From assembly GCF_013409785.1 (NCBI RefSeq), contig NZ_JACCBV010000001.1:310001-374000 (forward strand): DNA of 64,000 nucleotides. Direction: 5' to 3'. Of this stretch, positions 53,375-62,569 are shown piece after piece (within the stretch, counting starts at the first letter, position 1; each line of letters starts with the position of its first letter). The notes beneath the pieces are model-generated. The model saw only the letters and a list, made by a program, of their open reading frames with translations, was not told where the DNA came from and searched no databases. Position numbers and translations under genes: made by a program. This stretch comes from Microbacterium immunditiarum. GTDB lineage: Bacteria > Actinomycetota > Actinomycetes > Actinomycetales > Microbacteriaceae.

Positions 53375-53953
53375 ATGAGCCTGCGCTTCGCCCTACTCGC
53401 GATCCTTCGCGTGGGGCCCCTGTCGGGATACGACCTGCAGAAGCAGTTCCACCAGTCGGTCGGTCATGTGTGGCACGCGCCCGACTCGCAGATCTATCCC
53501 GAGCTGCGCAAGATGGAGACCGACGGCCTCATCGAGGGCGAGGAGCAGACGCGCGGCGAGCGCGGCACTCGTCGCGTCTACCACGTGACGGATGCCGGCG
53601 AGCGCGCTTTCCTCGAGTGGATGGAGTCGCCACTGGACTACCAGCGGGTGCGAGACCCCGCCCATCTGCGGGCGGCGTACCTCGAGTCGGCCACGCCCGC
53701 GGCGGCGCGCGAGTTCCTCGAGCGCCACATCGCCCATTGGGAGAGCGAGCTCGAGCAGTTCGACGGCGAGCTCACGCACATCGCCAACCTCAGCAACCCG
53801 ATGCTCACGAGGCGCCTCGCGGTGACGCCCGACGAGGACCGCGAGCGCACGATCGAGTTCAAGCGCTTCGCGTACGAGGGCCTCGCCGAGCGCGCACGCG
53901 TCGAGATCGAATGGGCGAGGCGGGGCCTCGAGCTTCTCGACCGGCTCTACTGA
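53375..53953 (+). CDS. PadR-family regulator (Vir/PadR C-terminal type)
   Basis: A 192-residue repressor. The winged helix MSLRFALLAILRVGPLSGYDLQKQF...SQIYPELRKMETDGLIEGE is at 1-60, followed by a helical dimerisation region (AREFLERHIAHWESELEQFDGELT) and a C-terminal arm. PadR controls phenolic acid genes in Gram-positive bacteria. GAGGAG precedes ATG 53375. Downstream of the C1 cassette, it is the likely sensor of the methoxylated aromatic substrate. Confidence 0.88.
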   Translation: MSLRFALLAILRVGPLSGYDLQKQFHQSVGHVWHAPDSQIYPELRKMETDGLIEGEEQTRGERGTRRVYHVTDAGERAFLEWMESPLDYQRVRDPAHLRAAYLESATPAAAREFLERHIAHWESELEQFDGELTHIANLSNPMLTRRLAVTPDEDRERTIEFKRFAYEGLAERARVEIEWARRGLELLDRLY

Positions 53954-53972
53954 GGCATCCGCCGCAGACGCA

Positions 53973-54017
53973 GAGGGAGGGGATGACCGGGACCGTGGTC
54001 ATCCCCTCCCTCCTTTC
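53973..54017. terminator. Strong bidirectional terminator after padR
   Basis: GAGGGAGGGGATGACC, eight-base loop, exact complement (53997-54012), then CTTTC. It serves the convergent padR and DUF6351 genes. Confidence 0.8.
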
Positions 54018-54040
54018 ACGGGCTCAGCGAGCCCTGGCGC

Positions 54041-56410
54041 TCACCGGCGCCCCGCCACCTTGTGCGTCGGGTCGGACACGACGCTCACGGGGACGAGCCC
54101 GTCCGCCGTCGCATCCACTCGCACGGTGATGACGGAGCCTGCCAGCGACGCGTCCGGTGTGAACGTCGTGGACGTCGCACCGGCGATCGGCTGCCCGTCG
54201 GCGATCCACTGGTACGCGAGGACCGCGCCGGGCGTCGATGACGAGGCCTGCGCCCGCAGCTCGACGCCGACCTTGGCGTTGCCGAGGATCTTCGGCCCCG
54301 ACACCGCGACCCGCTCGGTCTCGCCGAAGTCGAGCCACGTGCCCTCGAGCTCCGTGTAGCCCTGGCTCGGCTTCGACCAGTCGCACACGCCCTCGGGGAA
54401 CGCCGCGAGCACACGCTGCCACTGGGCATCCGTCATCTCGGGGTAGTCCCCGCGCACCGGGGCGGTCGTCTGGCACTTCATGACGTCCGCCGTCAGCGGC
54501 ATGCCCGCTTCGGCGCGCGGCTGCGAGTGGTACGGGTACAGCTGGTTGCACGTCGTCGTCGGGTCGTCGTAGTCGAGCGGCTCGGCGATGAACGAACCGG
54601 ATGCGTCGAAGCACCCGTCCGCCAGGTCGGCGGGGCGCGCCGCGACCGTGCGTGCGCGGTCGGCGATCCCGCCCGCGGCCTCGATCGCGTCGAGCCACTG
54701 CTCGAGCTTCTCGAGGGCGGCGAGCCGCATCGCGGTGGTGTTCGCCCCGATGTTCGGGCCCGTCCAGTTCACGTGCGTGTCGGCGTCGCCGTAGGCCTGC
54801 AGCATCCGCTCGCGGATGATCGCGGACCGGTAGCGCTCGTGGAAGTCGCCGGTCGGGTCGGTGTACGGGCGGATCTCGATCACGGGGATCGACGCGAGGC
54901 CGCCCGTCATCATGTTGATCCGGCCGGTCGCGAACGCGCGCTCGATCGCCTCGACGCTGGCCACTGATCGCTCAGCGGTGCGCTGGCCGTCGACGTTCAT
55001 GCCGCCGATGCTCTCGTTCAGCGACAGGAACTGCTCGATCGTGATCGCGCCGTCGTTCAGACCGTTGAGGCCGTACTGCACGCCGACGTTGTCGGGCTCG
55101 ACGCGGAGGCCGCGGCCCTGGTCGTCGGTGCCGTACACGTTCTTGACCATGTCGGCGATCGTGCAGCGCAGGCCGTCGGGGTTGCTCGGCGACCAGCGGT
55201 CGGCGACGGGGATCGCCGCGGCGCATCCGCGGTTCGGGTCGTCGACGCCGTCGAAGAACGTGAAGCCGACGCACGTGAACGTCGCCGCATGGCCCGTCAC
55301 GGCGAGCTTCTGCGCGTCGGTCCAGCCGGCTCCGGCGGGCGAGGCCCAGTAGTTCTGCAGGCCACGGCAGTCGTGCCCGCCGATGGTCGTCGAACGCTCA
55401 TCGGGGTAGCCGATCTCGCCCAGCACACCGTCGAGGATGCCCGGGTAGTTGTTCGACAGGAGGAGCTGCTGCATCGTGCCGGCCGAGCCGCCCGAGCCGA
55501 TCGTGTACATGACGGGGCCGAGCTGCTCGATCACGTGCTCCTTGACCATCATCGCGGTCTCGGCGCTCGTGACGTCGTTGCAGTTCTGCGCGTAGACGTT
55601 GAACGTCGCCGACGCCACCGCGTAGCCGCGGCTGAGCAGCGTGTCGTTCTGCACCCCGCCGGTCGATGTGCCCTGCCAGTAGCCGACGCCGCACGCGCCG
55701 CCGAACGTATAGGCGAGGCGTCCGTTCCAGCCGGGGAGGTCGGCGAACGGGCTGGGCTCGACGCCGCCCGGCTCGTCGAGGACGGCCGTCTCGTAGACGC
55801 CGCGGTTGATCGTCCCGCGCTCGATGCGCACGACGTAGGGAACCGTCTCGCCCTCGATCGTCGTGGTCGTCGCGAGGTTCGCGGGGACTGTGCCGTCCGT
55901 CGGGTAGTCGGCGAACTGACCGGTCGTGGTCCTGTAGCGGTAGGTCACCCGCGGCTCGGCGACGTGGCAGTCCTCGTCGACGGCACCGAGGTTCCACGGG
56001 GCGCCCGAGGCGGTGCAGTACATCGGATGCTGCGGACCCGAGAACACCGGACCGGTGATGGGGTGGTTCTCGACTTCGAGCGTCGCATCGACCTTGCCGT
56101 TGTGCGCGAGCACCTGGATCTCGCTCGCCCCGAGCGGCAGTCCCTCCACGAGGCCGACGAGGCGGCCGTCGCTCTCCTGGAACGCGTCGGTCACATCGAC
56201 GCCTGCCGCGAGGATGCGGGGGTCCTTCTTCGTGCCGGTCACGGCGATGAGCGTGTCGCCGCCGGAGATCGTGTCGGCGCGGCCCGAGAGGACCTCGATC
56301 GACACGGACGGCCGCGCGAGGGCGGCCGGTGGTGCTGCGAGCAGGCTCAGTGCGAGCCCCGCGATCGCCGCAGCGGACGCGATCGCGCGTCCGCTCCTTC
56401 GTCTCTTCAT
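54041..56410 (-). CDS. Secreted DUF6351/tannase-like alpha/beta-hydrolase protein
   Basis: A 789-residue exported protein. A twin-Arg-free signal peptide (KRRRSGRAIASAAAIAGLALSLLAAPPAALA) is cleaved near residue 31. The region IEVLSGRADTISGGDTLIAVTGT and NHPITGPVFSGPQHP is how DUF6351 proteins begin, as I recall. A nucleophile elbow GSGGSAG lies near 300 with a Cys-rich surround. Residues 690-785 (YQWIADGQPIAGATSTTFTPDAS) form an Ig-like bacterial domain. ATG 56410 follows GGAGG. DUF6351 relatives resemble tannase/feruloyl esterases, so release of aromatic acids from plant polymers outside the cell is a plausible role. Confidence 0.72.
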   Translation of the reverse strand: MKRRRSGRAIASAAAIAGLALSLLAAPPAALARPSVSIEVLSGRADTISGGDTLIAVTGTKKDPRILAAGVDVTDAFQESDGRLVGLVEGLPLGASEIQVLAHNGKVDATLEVENHPITGPVFSGPQHPMYCTASGAPWNLGAVDEDCHVAEPRVTYRYRTTTGQFADYPTDGTVPANLATTTTIEGETVPYVVRIERGTINRGVYETAVLDEPGGVEPSPFADLPGWNGRLAYTFGGACGVGYWQGTSTGGVQNDTLLSRGYAVASATFNVYAQNCNDVTSAETAMMVKEHVIEQLGPVMYTIGSGGSAGTMQQLLLSNNYPGILDGVLGEIGYPDERSTTIGGHDCRGLQNYWASPAGAGWTDAQKLAVTGHAATFTCVGFTFFDGVDDPNRGCAAAIPVADRWSPSNPDGLRCTIADMVKNVYGTDDQGRGLRVEPDNVGVQYGLNGLNDGAITIEQFLSLNESIGGMNVDGQRTAERSVASVEAIERAFATGRINMMTGGLASIPVIEIRPYTDPTGDFHERYRSAIIRERMLQAYGDADTHVNWTGPNIGANTTAMRLAALEKLEQWLDAIEAAGGIADRARTVAARPADLADGCFDASGSFIAEPLDYDDPTTTCNQLYPYHSQPRAEAGMPLTADVMKCQTTAPVRGDYPEMTDAQWQRVLAAFPEGVCDWSKPSQGYTELEGTWLDFGETERVAVSGPKILGNAKVGVELRAQASSSTPGAVLAYQWIADGQPIAGATSTTFTPDASLAGSVITVRVDATADGLVPVSVVSDPTHKVAGRR

Positions 56411-56467
56411 GGAAAGACCTCCGTTCGACGTCATCGTCATGGGCGGCTCCGGTGCCGCGTGGCTCAC

Positions 56468-56508
56468 ATGTTAGAAGTGAGCGTGACGGTCGTCAACGAA
56501 AGCTTGAC
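56468..56508 (-). promoter_or_regulatory. Promoter and inverted repeat before the DUF6351 gene
   Basis: Minus strand TTGACG (56496-56491), 17 bases, TAACAT (56473-56468). The -35 forms one arm of GTCAA-CGAAAGC-TTGAC (56492-56508), the same 17-bp GTCAA-N7-TTGAC plan as 15457-15473. The PaaX-like gene ends at 56508. Confidence 0.55.
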
Positions 56509-57380
56509 TATTGGCCGAGCCGCCGCTCCGTGACGGATGCCGCGAGCTCGGGGCTGATCCCCGCGACGTGCTCGCGCATGCGCTCCTCGGCCTTCGGCGC
56601 CAGCTGGTCGTAGCGCTCCGCGAAGAGCCGGCGCGTCGCGGCCCGGGGCCACGGGTCGGGCAGCAGCTCGGCGGGCAGACCCGCGTCGAGACCTCGGAAC
56701 GCCTGCCACGCGAGCATCAGGCGCGAGCGCTCGCACAGCGCGACGGCGGGCGCCGTGGCATCCGGTCCGTCCCTCAGATCCGCCTCGAACTCGGCGTACT
56801 GCTGCGCCACCGCCGCGAGGTCCCACGCCCGCTGGGGCCCGTCGAACGACGTCTGCAGCGTCGCGCGCATCGACGTGACGTCGTCGACTCCGAGCGAACG
56901 GAGCTGCGCCATCGCCTCATCGGCCGTGTCGAGGGGCGAGATCCACAGGCCGTCGTAGAGCGGGGCGAAGCCGAGCCACTTGAGGCGGGACCTGGCGCTG
57001 TGGCGCACCGCCCGCCGGGACTCGGGGATCGAGAAGGCGAGCACGCTCCACAGGCCGTCCCACTGCGGCTCGCGGGATCCGAAGGTCTCGAGCCAGTGCG
57101 CCTCCTCCTCGACGATGCCCTTCGCGCGCGCTGTGAGCGCGTGGGTCGTGCGTCGTCCGACGCGATCGGCGTCGAGCAGTCCCGTCTGCACCATGCGCGA
57201 GAGCGTCGCGCGCGTCGCCGGCTCCTTGACTCCGAGATCGCCCATCGCCGCGATGACGGCACCGGACGGGAGGGGCTCCTCCACGTGCCACCAGTAATCT
57301 CCGAAGAGGGTGAGCACCTGGCGCACGGGTGAGCCCTTCCGCGCGCGGCTCGACGCACGGGTGGTTTCCGCCAAGACCAT
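56508..57380 (-). CDS. PaaX-like transcription regulator (second)
   Basis: A 290-residue PaaX-family protein: wHTH about 18-85 (SPVRQVLTLFGDYWWHVEEPLPSGAVIAAMGDLGVKEPATRATLSRMVQTGLLDADRVGRRTTHALTARA), then the PaaX C-terminal domain with WSVLAFSIPESRR and LYDGLWISPL. ATG 57380 has AGGA eight bases before it; ATG 57389 is an alternative. It stops right at the inverted repeat upstream of the DUF6351 gene, which it may regulate. Confidence 0.8.
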   Translation of the reverse strand: MVLAETTRASSRARKGSPVRQVLTLFGDYWWHVEEPLPSGAVIAAMGDLGVKEPATRATLSRMVQTGLLDADRVGRRTTHALTARAKGIVEEEAHWLETFGSREPQWDGLWSVLAFSIPESRRAVRHSARSRLKWLGFAPLYDGLWISPLDTADEAMAQLRSLGVDDVTSMRATLQTSFDGPQRAWDLAAVAQQYAEFEADLRDGPDATAPAVALCERSRLMLAWQAFRGLDAGLPAELLPDPWPRAATRRLFAERYDQLAPKAEERMREHVAGISPELAASVTERRLGQ

Positions 57381-57417
57381 GGCGAACATCCTGGCACCGA
57401 CGGGCCGTGGTGCGAAG

Positions 57418-58365
57418 TCAGAACACGTACTCCATGAGCTCGGTGCCGAGGATGCGGAAGGCCTCGTGCGCCCGCAGCCGATGCATGATCGACAGATCGT
57501 CGAAGCACACGATCAGCGCGTACGAGACCCCCGCTCGCGGGCCCGCCAGCACGCCGGCCTCGACGCGGATGCCGTCGTCGCGGCCGGTCTTGTTGATGAA
57601 CAGCAGGCCGTGCTCGTCGTTCTCGTGCGAGAACGGGTCGAGTCCGGTCGCGGATGCCACGAGCGACAGGTCGTGGTTGAGGCTCAGCCATTCGGCGACC
57701 TGCGCGCTCACCCCCGGCGAGACCGCCTGCGAGTTCACGAGCGCGGCGAACACCTCGGACAGCTCGCGCGACGAGCCGAGCGCGAAGTGGGGCGCGTCAT
57801 CCGGGCCGCGCTCGTCGCGGAACCGGTCCAGCAGCGCGGAGCGGGAGAGTCCGAGCAGCTCGATGCGGCGCCGCACGGCCGGGAGGCCGACCCGGGCGAG
57901 CAGCGCGTTCGCCGCGAGTGCGTCGCCCGTCGACGCGGTGAGCACCGCGAGATCCGACAGCGGCAGTGCGGGGGCCATGAGGTGCTGCCACACTCCGCCC
58001 ACCGCGACGCGCTCGACCGACGAGCGGTCGATGATCTCGAGCGGGTCGAGCGTGCCCGCCTCGAACGCGGCCGCCACCTCGATGAGCAGCGGGACGACGC
58101 CGAGGCCGGCGACGGGGAGGGTGACGAAGTCGTCGCCCGACAGCACGGCGGTGCCGCGGTCGAGGTCGGTGATGCGTACCGAGATCCGCGCACCGTGCGC
58201 GGCGAGGTCATCGAGCGCCTTCAACGTCGACGCGAACGCGGGTTTGCGGGCCGCCGTGCGGCGCGGAAGCCTGCGGCTGGTGCTGCTGCTTCGTTGCGAG
58301 CTGCGCAGCGATCCGGTGTCTCTGGGCGGGTCGTCCGTGTCGAAGGGCTCAGGGGGCATGCCCAT
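57418..58365 (-). CDS. Class A beta-lactamase-fold protein without catalytic Ser/Lys
   Basis: A 315-residue protein. Residues 50-310 follow the class A beta-lactamase plan, including a terminal FINKTGRDDGIRVEAGVL (KTG triad intact) and an STGDALAANALL helix where SDNxAxN is expected. At the SxxK position the chain reads TLPVAGLGVVPLLIEV, so both the nucleophilic Ser and the Lys are absent, and SDN is altered. The first 45 residues are a Ser/Arg-rich disordered region with no signal peptide. It is therefore probably a cytoplasmic pseudoenzyme or binding protein rather than a resistance determinant. Confidence 0.7.
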   Translation of the reverse strand: MGMPPEPFDTDDPPRDTGSLRSSQRSSSTSRRLPRRTAARKPAFASTLKALDDLAAHGARISVRITDLDRGTAVLSGDDFVTLPVAGLGVVPLLIEVAAAFEAGTLDPLEIIDRSSVERVAVGGVWQHLMAPALPLSDLAVLTASTGDALAANALLARVGLPAVRRRIELLGLSRSALLDRFRDERGPDDAPHFALGSSRELSEVFAALVNSQAVSPGVSAQVAEWLSLNHDLSLVASATGLDPFSHENDEHGLLFINKTGRDDGIRVEAGVLAGPRAGVSYALIVCFDDLSIMHRLRAHEAFRILGTELMEYVF

Positions 58366-58435
58366 GAGCGGGGTTCCTTCCGGGGGTCTTCGGATTTTCG
58401 GGTCGGCGCACGGCCGGCGCGCCGAGGTACAGCGA

Positions 58436-58493
58436 GGCGATATTCGGTTGCGGGGGGTGTTCGATCGGGTATTCGATTGCGGGCGATATTCAG
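58436..58493. repeat. Cluster of GAATATCGCC-type repeats upstream of the beta-lactamase-fold gene
   Basis: On the minus strand, CTGAATATCGCC and CCGAATATCGCC flank two weaker copies (TCGAATACCCGA, TCGAACACCCCC), each outer copy adjoining CGCAA. The 235-base gap 58366-58600 is AT-richer than its surroundings and contains nothing else recognisable. The cluster is 70-130 bases before the start codon, a place for a regulator to bind. Confidence 0.5.
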
Positions 58494-58600
58494 TTTGCCG
58501 TGGGAGCCGGATCCGGGGCGGATCGAGTCTTCAGTCGGGTTCGGGCGGGTGTCCAGGTCTACGCCGCAGCACGCCGGCCCGCAGGTCGGCGCGCCGTCCG

Positions 58601-60577
58601 TCACCAGATCGTGACGCGCTCACTCTCGTCGAGCCACAGGGCGTCGTCGGGCGTGACGTCGAACGCCTGATAGAACGCGTCGACGTTGCGCACGATCTGG
58701 TTGCAGCGGAACTCGTTCGGCGAGTGCGGGTCGATCGTCAGCAGCCGGATGGTCTCGGCGTCGCGGCCCTTCTGCTGCCAGATCTGGCCCCAGCTCAGGA
58801 GCAGCCGCTGGATGCCGGTGTACCCGTCGATCACGGGGCCGTCGGCGTCTTCGTCGTTCTTCGCGAGGTGCAGGCGGTACGCCTTGATCGCGATGCCGAG
58901 GCCGCCGAGGTCACCGATGTTCTCGCCGATCGTGAGTGCGCCGTTGACCTTGTACTCGTCGGACAGGCCGACCGGGGTGAGCCCGTCGTACTGCGCGATG
59001 AGGGACTTCGTGCGCTCCTCGAACGCGGCGCGGTCGGCATCCGTCCACCAGTCGCGCAGCGACCCGTCGCCGTCGTACCGGCTGCCCTGGTCGTCGAAGC
59101 CGTGGCCGATCTCGTGGCCGATGACGGCGCCGATGCCGCCGTAGTTCGCGGCCGCGTCGCGCTCCGCGTCGAAGAACGGATACTGCAGGATCGCCGCCGG
59201 GAACACGATCTCGTTCATGAGCGGGTTGTAGTACGCGTTGACCGTCTGCGGCGTCATGAACCACTCGTCCCGGTCGATCGGCTTGCCGACCTTGTCGAGC
59301 TGGCGGTCGTGCTCGAAGATGTGCGCGCGGCGCACGTTGCCGATCAGGTCGGCCGGGTCGATCTCGAGCGTCGAGTAGTCGCGCCACTTCACGGGGTAGC
59401 CGATCTTCGGCGTGAACGCCTCGAGCTTCGCGAGTGCCCGCTCGCGCGTCTCGGGGCTCATCCACTCGAGTGTCGAGATGCTCTCGCGGTAGGCCTCGAC
59501 GAGGTTGGCGACGAGCTCGTCCATCGCCTCCTTCGCGGCGGGCGGGAAGTGTCGCTCGACGTACACCTTGCCGACGGCCTCGCCCATCGCCGCCTCGACG
59601 AGGCTCACACCGCGCTTCCAGCGCTCGCGGTTGACGGGCACGCCCGTGAGCTGCGTGCCGTAGAACGAGAAGTTCTCGTCGACGAACTCGTCCGACAGGA
59701 ACGCGGCCGCTCCGTGGACGATGCTGAAGCGCAGCCACGCCTTCCAATCCTCGAGGCGCTCCTCGACCAGCACGCCCCCGAGTCCCTCGAGGAAGCTCGG
59801 CTGGTACACGACGACCTCGGCGAACGCGTCGCGGTGGCCGGGCGCGAGGCCGTCGAGCCACGGCTGGAGGTCGACGCCGGCGAGTGCCTCGACCTCGTCC
59901 CAGGTCTTGAGGTTGTAGGTCGCGACGGCGTCGCGGCTGCGCACGCTGTCCCAGTGGTGGGTCGCCAGCTCGGTCTCGAGCGCCGTGATGCGGTCGGCGG
60001 CGGCCGGCGCATCCGCGATTCCCGCCAGCTCGAGCAGGCGCTCGACGTGCGCGCGGAACGCGATGCGCGTCTCGCCGAAGTTCTCGAGGCGGTAGTAGCT
60101 CTCGTCGGGCAGCGACAGGCCGCCCTGGATGAGGAAGGGGAGGTAACGCTGCGGGTTGCCCGGGTCGGGCTCGACGTACAGGTGAACGATGCCGCTCACG
60201 CCGTCGCGCTCGAGCTCGCCGAGCGTGCGGAGGAACGTCGGGATGTCGGTGATCTCGTCGACGCGCGCGAGCTGAGCGGCGATCGGCTCCGCGCCGAGCT
60301 CGGCGATGCGCTCGGTGTTCGTGAAGCTCGTGTAGAGGTCGCCGATCTTGCGGGTCTCGGTGCCCGGGTCGGCCGCGCTCGCCTCTTCGATGATCGCGTG
60401 CACGTCCTTCTCAGCGTGCTCGGCGATGAGGTGGAACGATCCCCAGCGAGCCTTGTCATCGGGGATCTCGGTGCGCTCGATCCAGGCGCCGTTGACGTGA
60501 CGGAAGAGGTCGTCCTGCGGACGGATGTCGGCGCTCAGCTCGTCGAGAGCGAGACCTGATCGGGCAGCGTCGGTCAT
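58601..60577 (-). CDS. pepO: M13-family zinc metallopeptidase (PepO/neprilysin type)
   Basis: A 658-residue peptidase. Zinc motif VIGHEIGHGFDDQGSRYDGDG (HExxH near 488) and the third ligand in GENIGDLGGLGIA near 545 are intact. NAYYNPLMNEIVFPAAILQYPFF near 445 is the M13 substrate-side motif. No signal peptide or membrane segment, as in other bacterial PepO proteins. ATG 60577 lies six bases after TATCCT, suggesting a leaderless message. It probably degrades oligopeptides and is unlikely to be part of the aromatic modules. Confidence 0.93.
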   Translation of the reverse strand: MTDAARSGLALDELSADIRPQDDLFRHVNGAWIERTEIPDDKARWGSFHLIAEHAEKDVHAIIEEASAADPGTETRKIGDLYTSFTNTERIAELGAEPIAAQLARVDEITDIPTFLRTLGELERDGVSGIVHLYVEPDPGNPQRYLPFLIQGGLSLPDESYYRLENFGETRIAFRAHVERLLELAGIADAPAAADRITALETELATHHWDSVRSRDAVATYNLKTWDEVEALAGVDLQPWLDGLAPGHRDAFAEVVVYQPSFLEGLGGVLVEERLEDWKAWLRFSIVHGAAAFLSDEFVDENFSFYGTQLTGVPVNRERWKRGVSLVEAAMGEAVGKVYVERHFPPAAKEAMDELVANLVEAYRESISTLEWMSPETRERALAKLEAFTPKIGYPVKWRDYSTLEIDPADLIGNVRRAHIFEHDRQLDKVGKPIDRDEWFMTPQTVNAYYNPLMNEIVFPAAILQYPFFDAERDAAANYGGIGAVIGHEIGHGFDDQGSRYDGDGSLRDWWTDADRAAFEERTKSLIAQYDGLTPVGLSDEYKVNGALTIGENIGDLGGLGIAIKAYRLHLAKNDEDADGPVIDGYTGIQRLLLSWGQIWQQKGRDAETIRLLTIDPHSPNEFRCNQIVRNVDAFYQAFDVTPDDALWLDESERVTIW

Positions 60578-60620
60578 CCGTCCAGGATATGCCCCGACGC
60601 GATGCGCGGATGCCGCGAGC

Positions 60621-62462
60621 TCAGGGCCCGCTGCGCACGCAGCCGGGTTCGACCGGGTCGCCGGCGAGGCGCGATCGCGTCCACTCGAGCAGCTCGGGGA
60701 TCAGGGGCGAGTCGGGCTGCACGAGCGGGACGTGGTCGCGGCCCTCGTACACGCGATAGTCCACCTGCCGGCCCGCCGCGCACAGTCCGTCGACGTAAGC
60801 GTCCTGCGTCTCGCGCAGGATGAGCCGGTCGGCCGCGCCCTGCCCGATCAGCAGCGGCACCGCGACGTCGGCGGGCGGCGTGTTGGCCGCCAGGCGCGCC
60901 CCGAGCGGGCCGCTCGTGGGGTCCGACGCGAGGATGTCGGGGTCGCGCGAGAGGCCCATGAGCGCGAGCACCGACACGAGAGTGGCTGGATCGGCGAAGC
61001 AGCGCGTCGCCATCTCGCGCACCGTCACCTCCGCCCCCGGACGCACGTACTCGCGGTAAGTGACGTCCTCGTACACCTGTGCGTACGCGGCGATGACGAA
61101 CGACATCACGAGGCTTCCGCCGGTGAGCGACGGCAGGTCTCCGGCGAGCCCCGCCAGGTCGGCCGCCGGGGCGAGCGCCGCGACGCCGTCGAGCGGCACG
61201 TCGGGCGCGTACTCGTCGGCGAGCACCCCCGTCCACAGCGCGGCGCCGCCGCCTTGCGAATGGCCCCACACCACTGTCTGCTCACCGAGCCGCGCCTCGT
61301 CGAGCTGTCGCGCGGCGCGCACGGCGTCCAGCACGGCGTGGCCGGTCGGCTCACCGATGAGATACGGATGCGGACCCGCCGTACCGAGTCCGATGTAGTC
61401 GGTCGCGACGAGCGCCCAGCCGTTCGCGATGACCTCGGGCAGGACGAACAGCGCTCCGGACTCGAAGGGCTCGGGAGACAGTGACGGCGCGCAGTGCTGC
61501 GCGACGCCGGTGGTGCCGTGAGCCCAGTCGATCACCGGCCAGTCGCCCTCGCCCTCACGCGGCACGACGACGATGCCGCTCGAGATCGCGGGATGGCCGT
61601 CGAGGTTCGTCGTCGTGTAGAGGATCCGCCAGCCGATCGCGTCGTCGGGCACGCCGCGCGTGAACGGCGCCGCGCGGATGAGCTCGCCCGGCTCGTCGGG
61701 CACCGTCCGCGGGGCGGCGTAGAAGTCGTCGACCACGGGGCTCGCGCTGCTGATCGAGAGACTGACGGATGCCGCGACCCCCGCCGGCACGAGCGCGAGC
61801 ACCGCGGCCACCGTGCGCGCCCACCGCCGCCAGGTACGCGGGCGAGGCGCGGCATCCGTCTCGTCCGCGGCAGTGGCGTCACGCCTCTCGCGGGGCCGCA
61901 GCGAGACCCACACCACCCCGACGCCGGACATGATCAGGCGTGCGCCGAACACGACGGCGACCACGAGCAGCGTGATGTCGGGCCACGCGAGTGCGAGCAC
62001 GCCGAACGCGACCCCGGCGACCCCGAAGGCGCCCGATGCCACGCGCGCGTCGGCGGTGATCCCTCGGCGAAACGCCGCGAGCCCCGAGGCGACGCCGTTC
62101 AGGATCAGCGCGATCCCGACGACGAGTGCGAGCACGCGCACCGTGAGGCCGGGCCACGCGAGGACGAAGGCGCCCGCGGCGATCCACACTCCTGCGAGCA
62201 GGCCCCGCCACCGGGGAGGGCGAGCGCCCGGCTCGACCTCGCCTCCACCCGTCAGCTCGAGGACGCCGGTGAGCACCAGGCCGGCGCCGATGAGCAGCGC
62301 GAGCACGCCGAGCGACGTCGTCGGACGGAACGTGATCACGACGCCGAGCGCGATCGTGAGCACTCCGACGGCGACGCGCACCCACGAGGGCAGCCGCGCG
62401 AACCAGCGGCGCAGTCCTGCGATCGGATCCATCTCTCCCCCGGCGAGGTTGAAGGCGAGCAC
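60621..62462 (-). CDS. HdeD-like membrane domain fused to a secretory-lipase-type hydrolase
   Basis: A 613-residue fusion. Residues 20-195 hold about six hydrophobic helices in DUF308/HdeD style (VGVLTIALGVVITFRPTTSLGVLALLIGAGLVLTGVLEL, repeated twice). After another helix near 225, residues 240-610 form an alpha/beta hydrolase with WAHGTTG, WGHSQGGGAALW (GxSxG near 390) and PLLIGQGAADRLI (Asp near 545), resembling secretory lipase family proteins. GTG 62462 is used because TAGGTT lies 10 bases upstream; ATG 62432 is possible. The hydrolase probably faces outside. Confidence 0.78.
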   Translation of the reverse strand: MLAFNLAGGEMDPIAGLRRWFARLPSWVRVAVGVLTIALGVVITFRPTTSLGVLALLIGAGLVLTGVLELTGGGEVEPGARPPRWRGLLAGVWIAAGAFVLAWPGLTVRVLALVVGIALILNGVASGLAAFRRGITADARVASGAFGVAGVAFGVLALAWPDITLLVVAVVFGARLIMSGVGVVWVSLRPRERRDATAADETDAAPRPRTWRRWARTVAAVLALVPAGVAASVSLSISSASPVVDDFYAAPRTVPDEPGELIRAAPFTRGVPDDAIGWRILYTTTNLDGHPAISSGIVVVPREGEGDWPVIDWAHGTTGVAQHCAPSLSPEPFESGALFVLPEVIANGWALVATDYIGLGTAGPHPYLIGEPTGHAVLDAVRAARQLDEARLGEQTVVWGHSQGGGAALWTGVLADEYAPDVPLDGVAALAPAADLAGLAGDLPSLTGGSLVMSFVIAAYAQVYEDVTYREYVRPGAEVTVREMATRCFADPATLVSVLALMGLSRDPDILASDPTSGPLGARLAANTPPADVAVPLLIGQGAADRLILRETQDAYVDGLCAAGRQVDYRVYEGRDHVPLVQPDSPLIPELLEWTRSRLAGDPVEPGCVRSGP

Positions 62463-62569
62463 CGACGCGTCGAACCTACCCGCGCTTCAGCCCGCGGCCC
62501 GGGTGAAACGGCCGATCGCACCGAAAAGCGGCCGCGCCCGGCGTCCCCGCCCGCCTCTAGGCTCGACGC

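Noticed and set aside
57418..58365. Functional antibiotic resistance beta-lactamase
   Set aside because: The catalytic Ser-x-x-Lys is absent and there is no export signal.
57329..60559. A 1076-codon open frame on the plus strand
   Set aside because: Antisense to the beta-lactamase-fold gene and the M13 peptidase, both of which have clear family motifs; no domain is visible in it.
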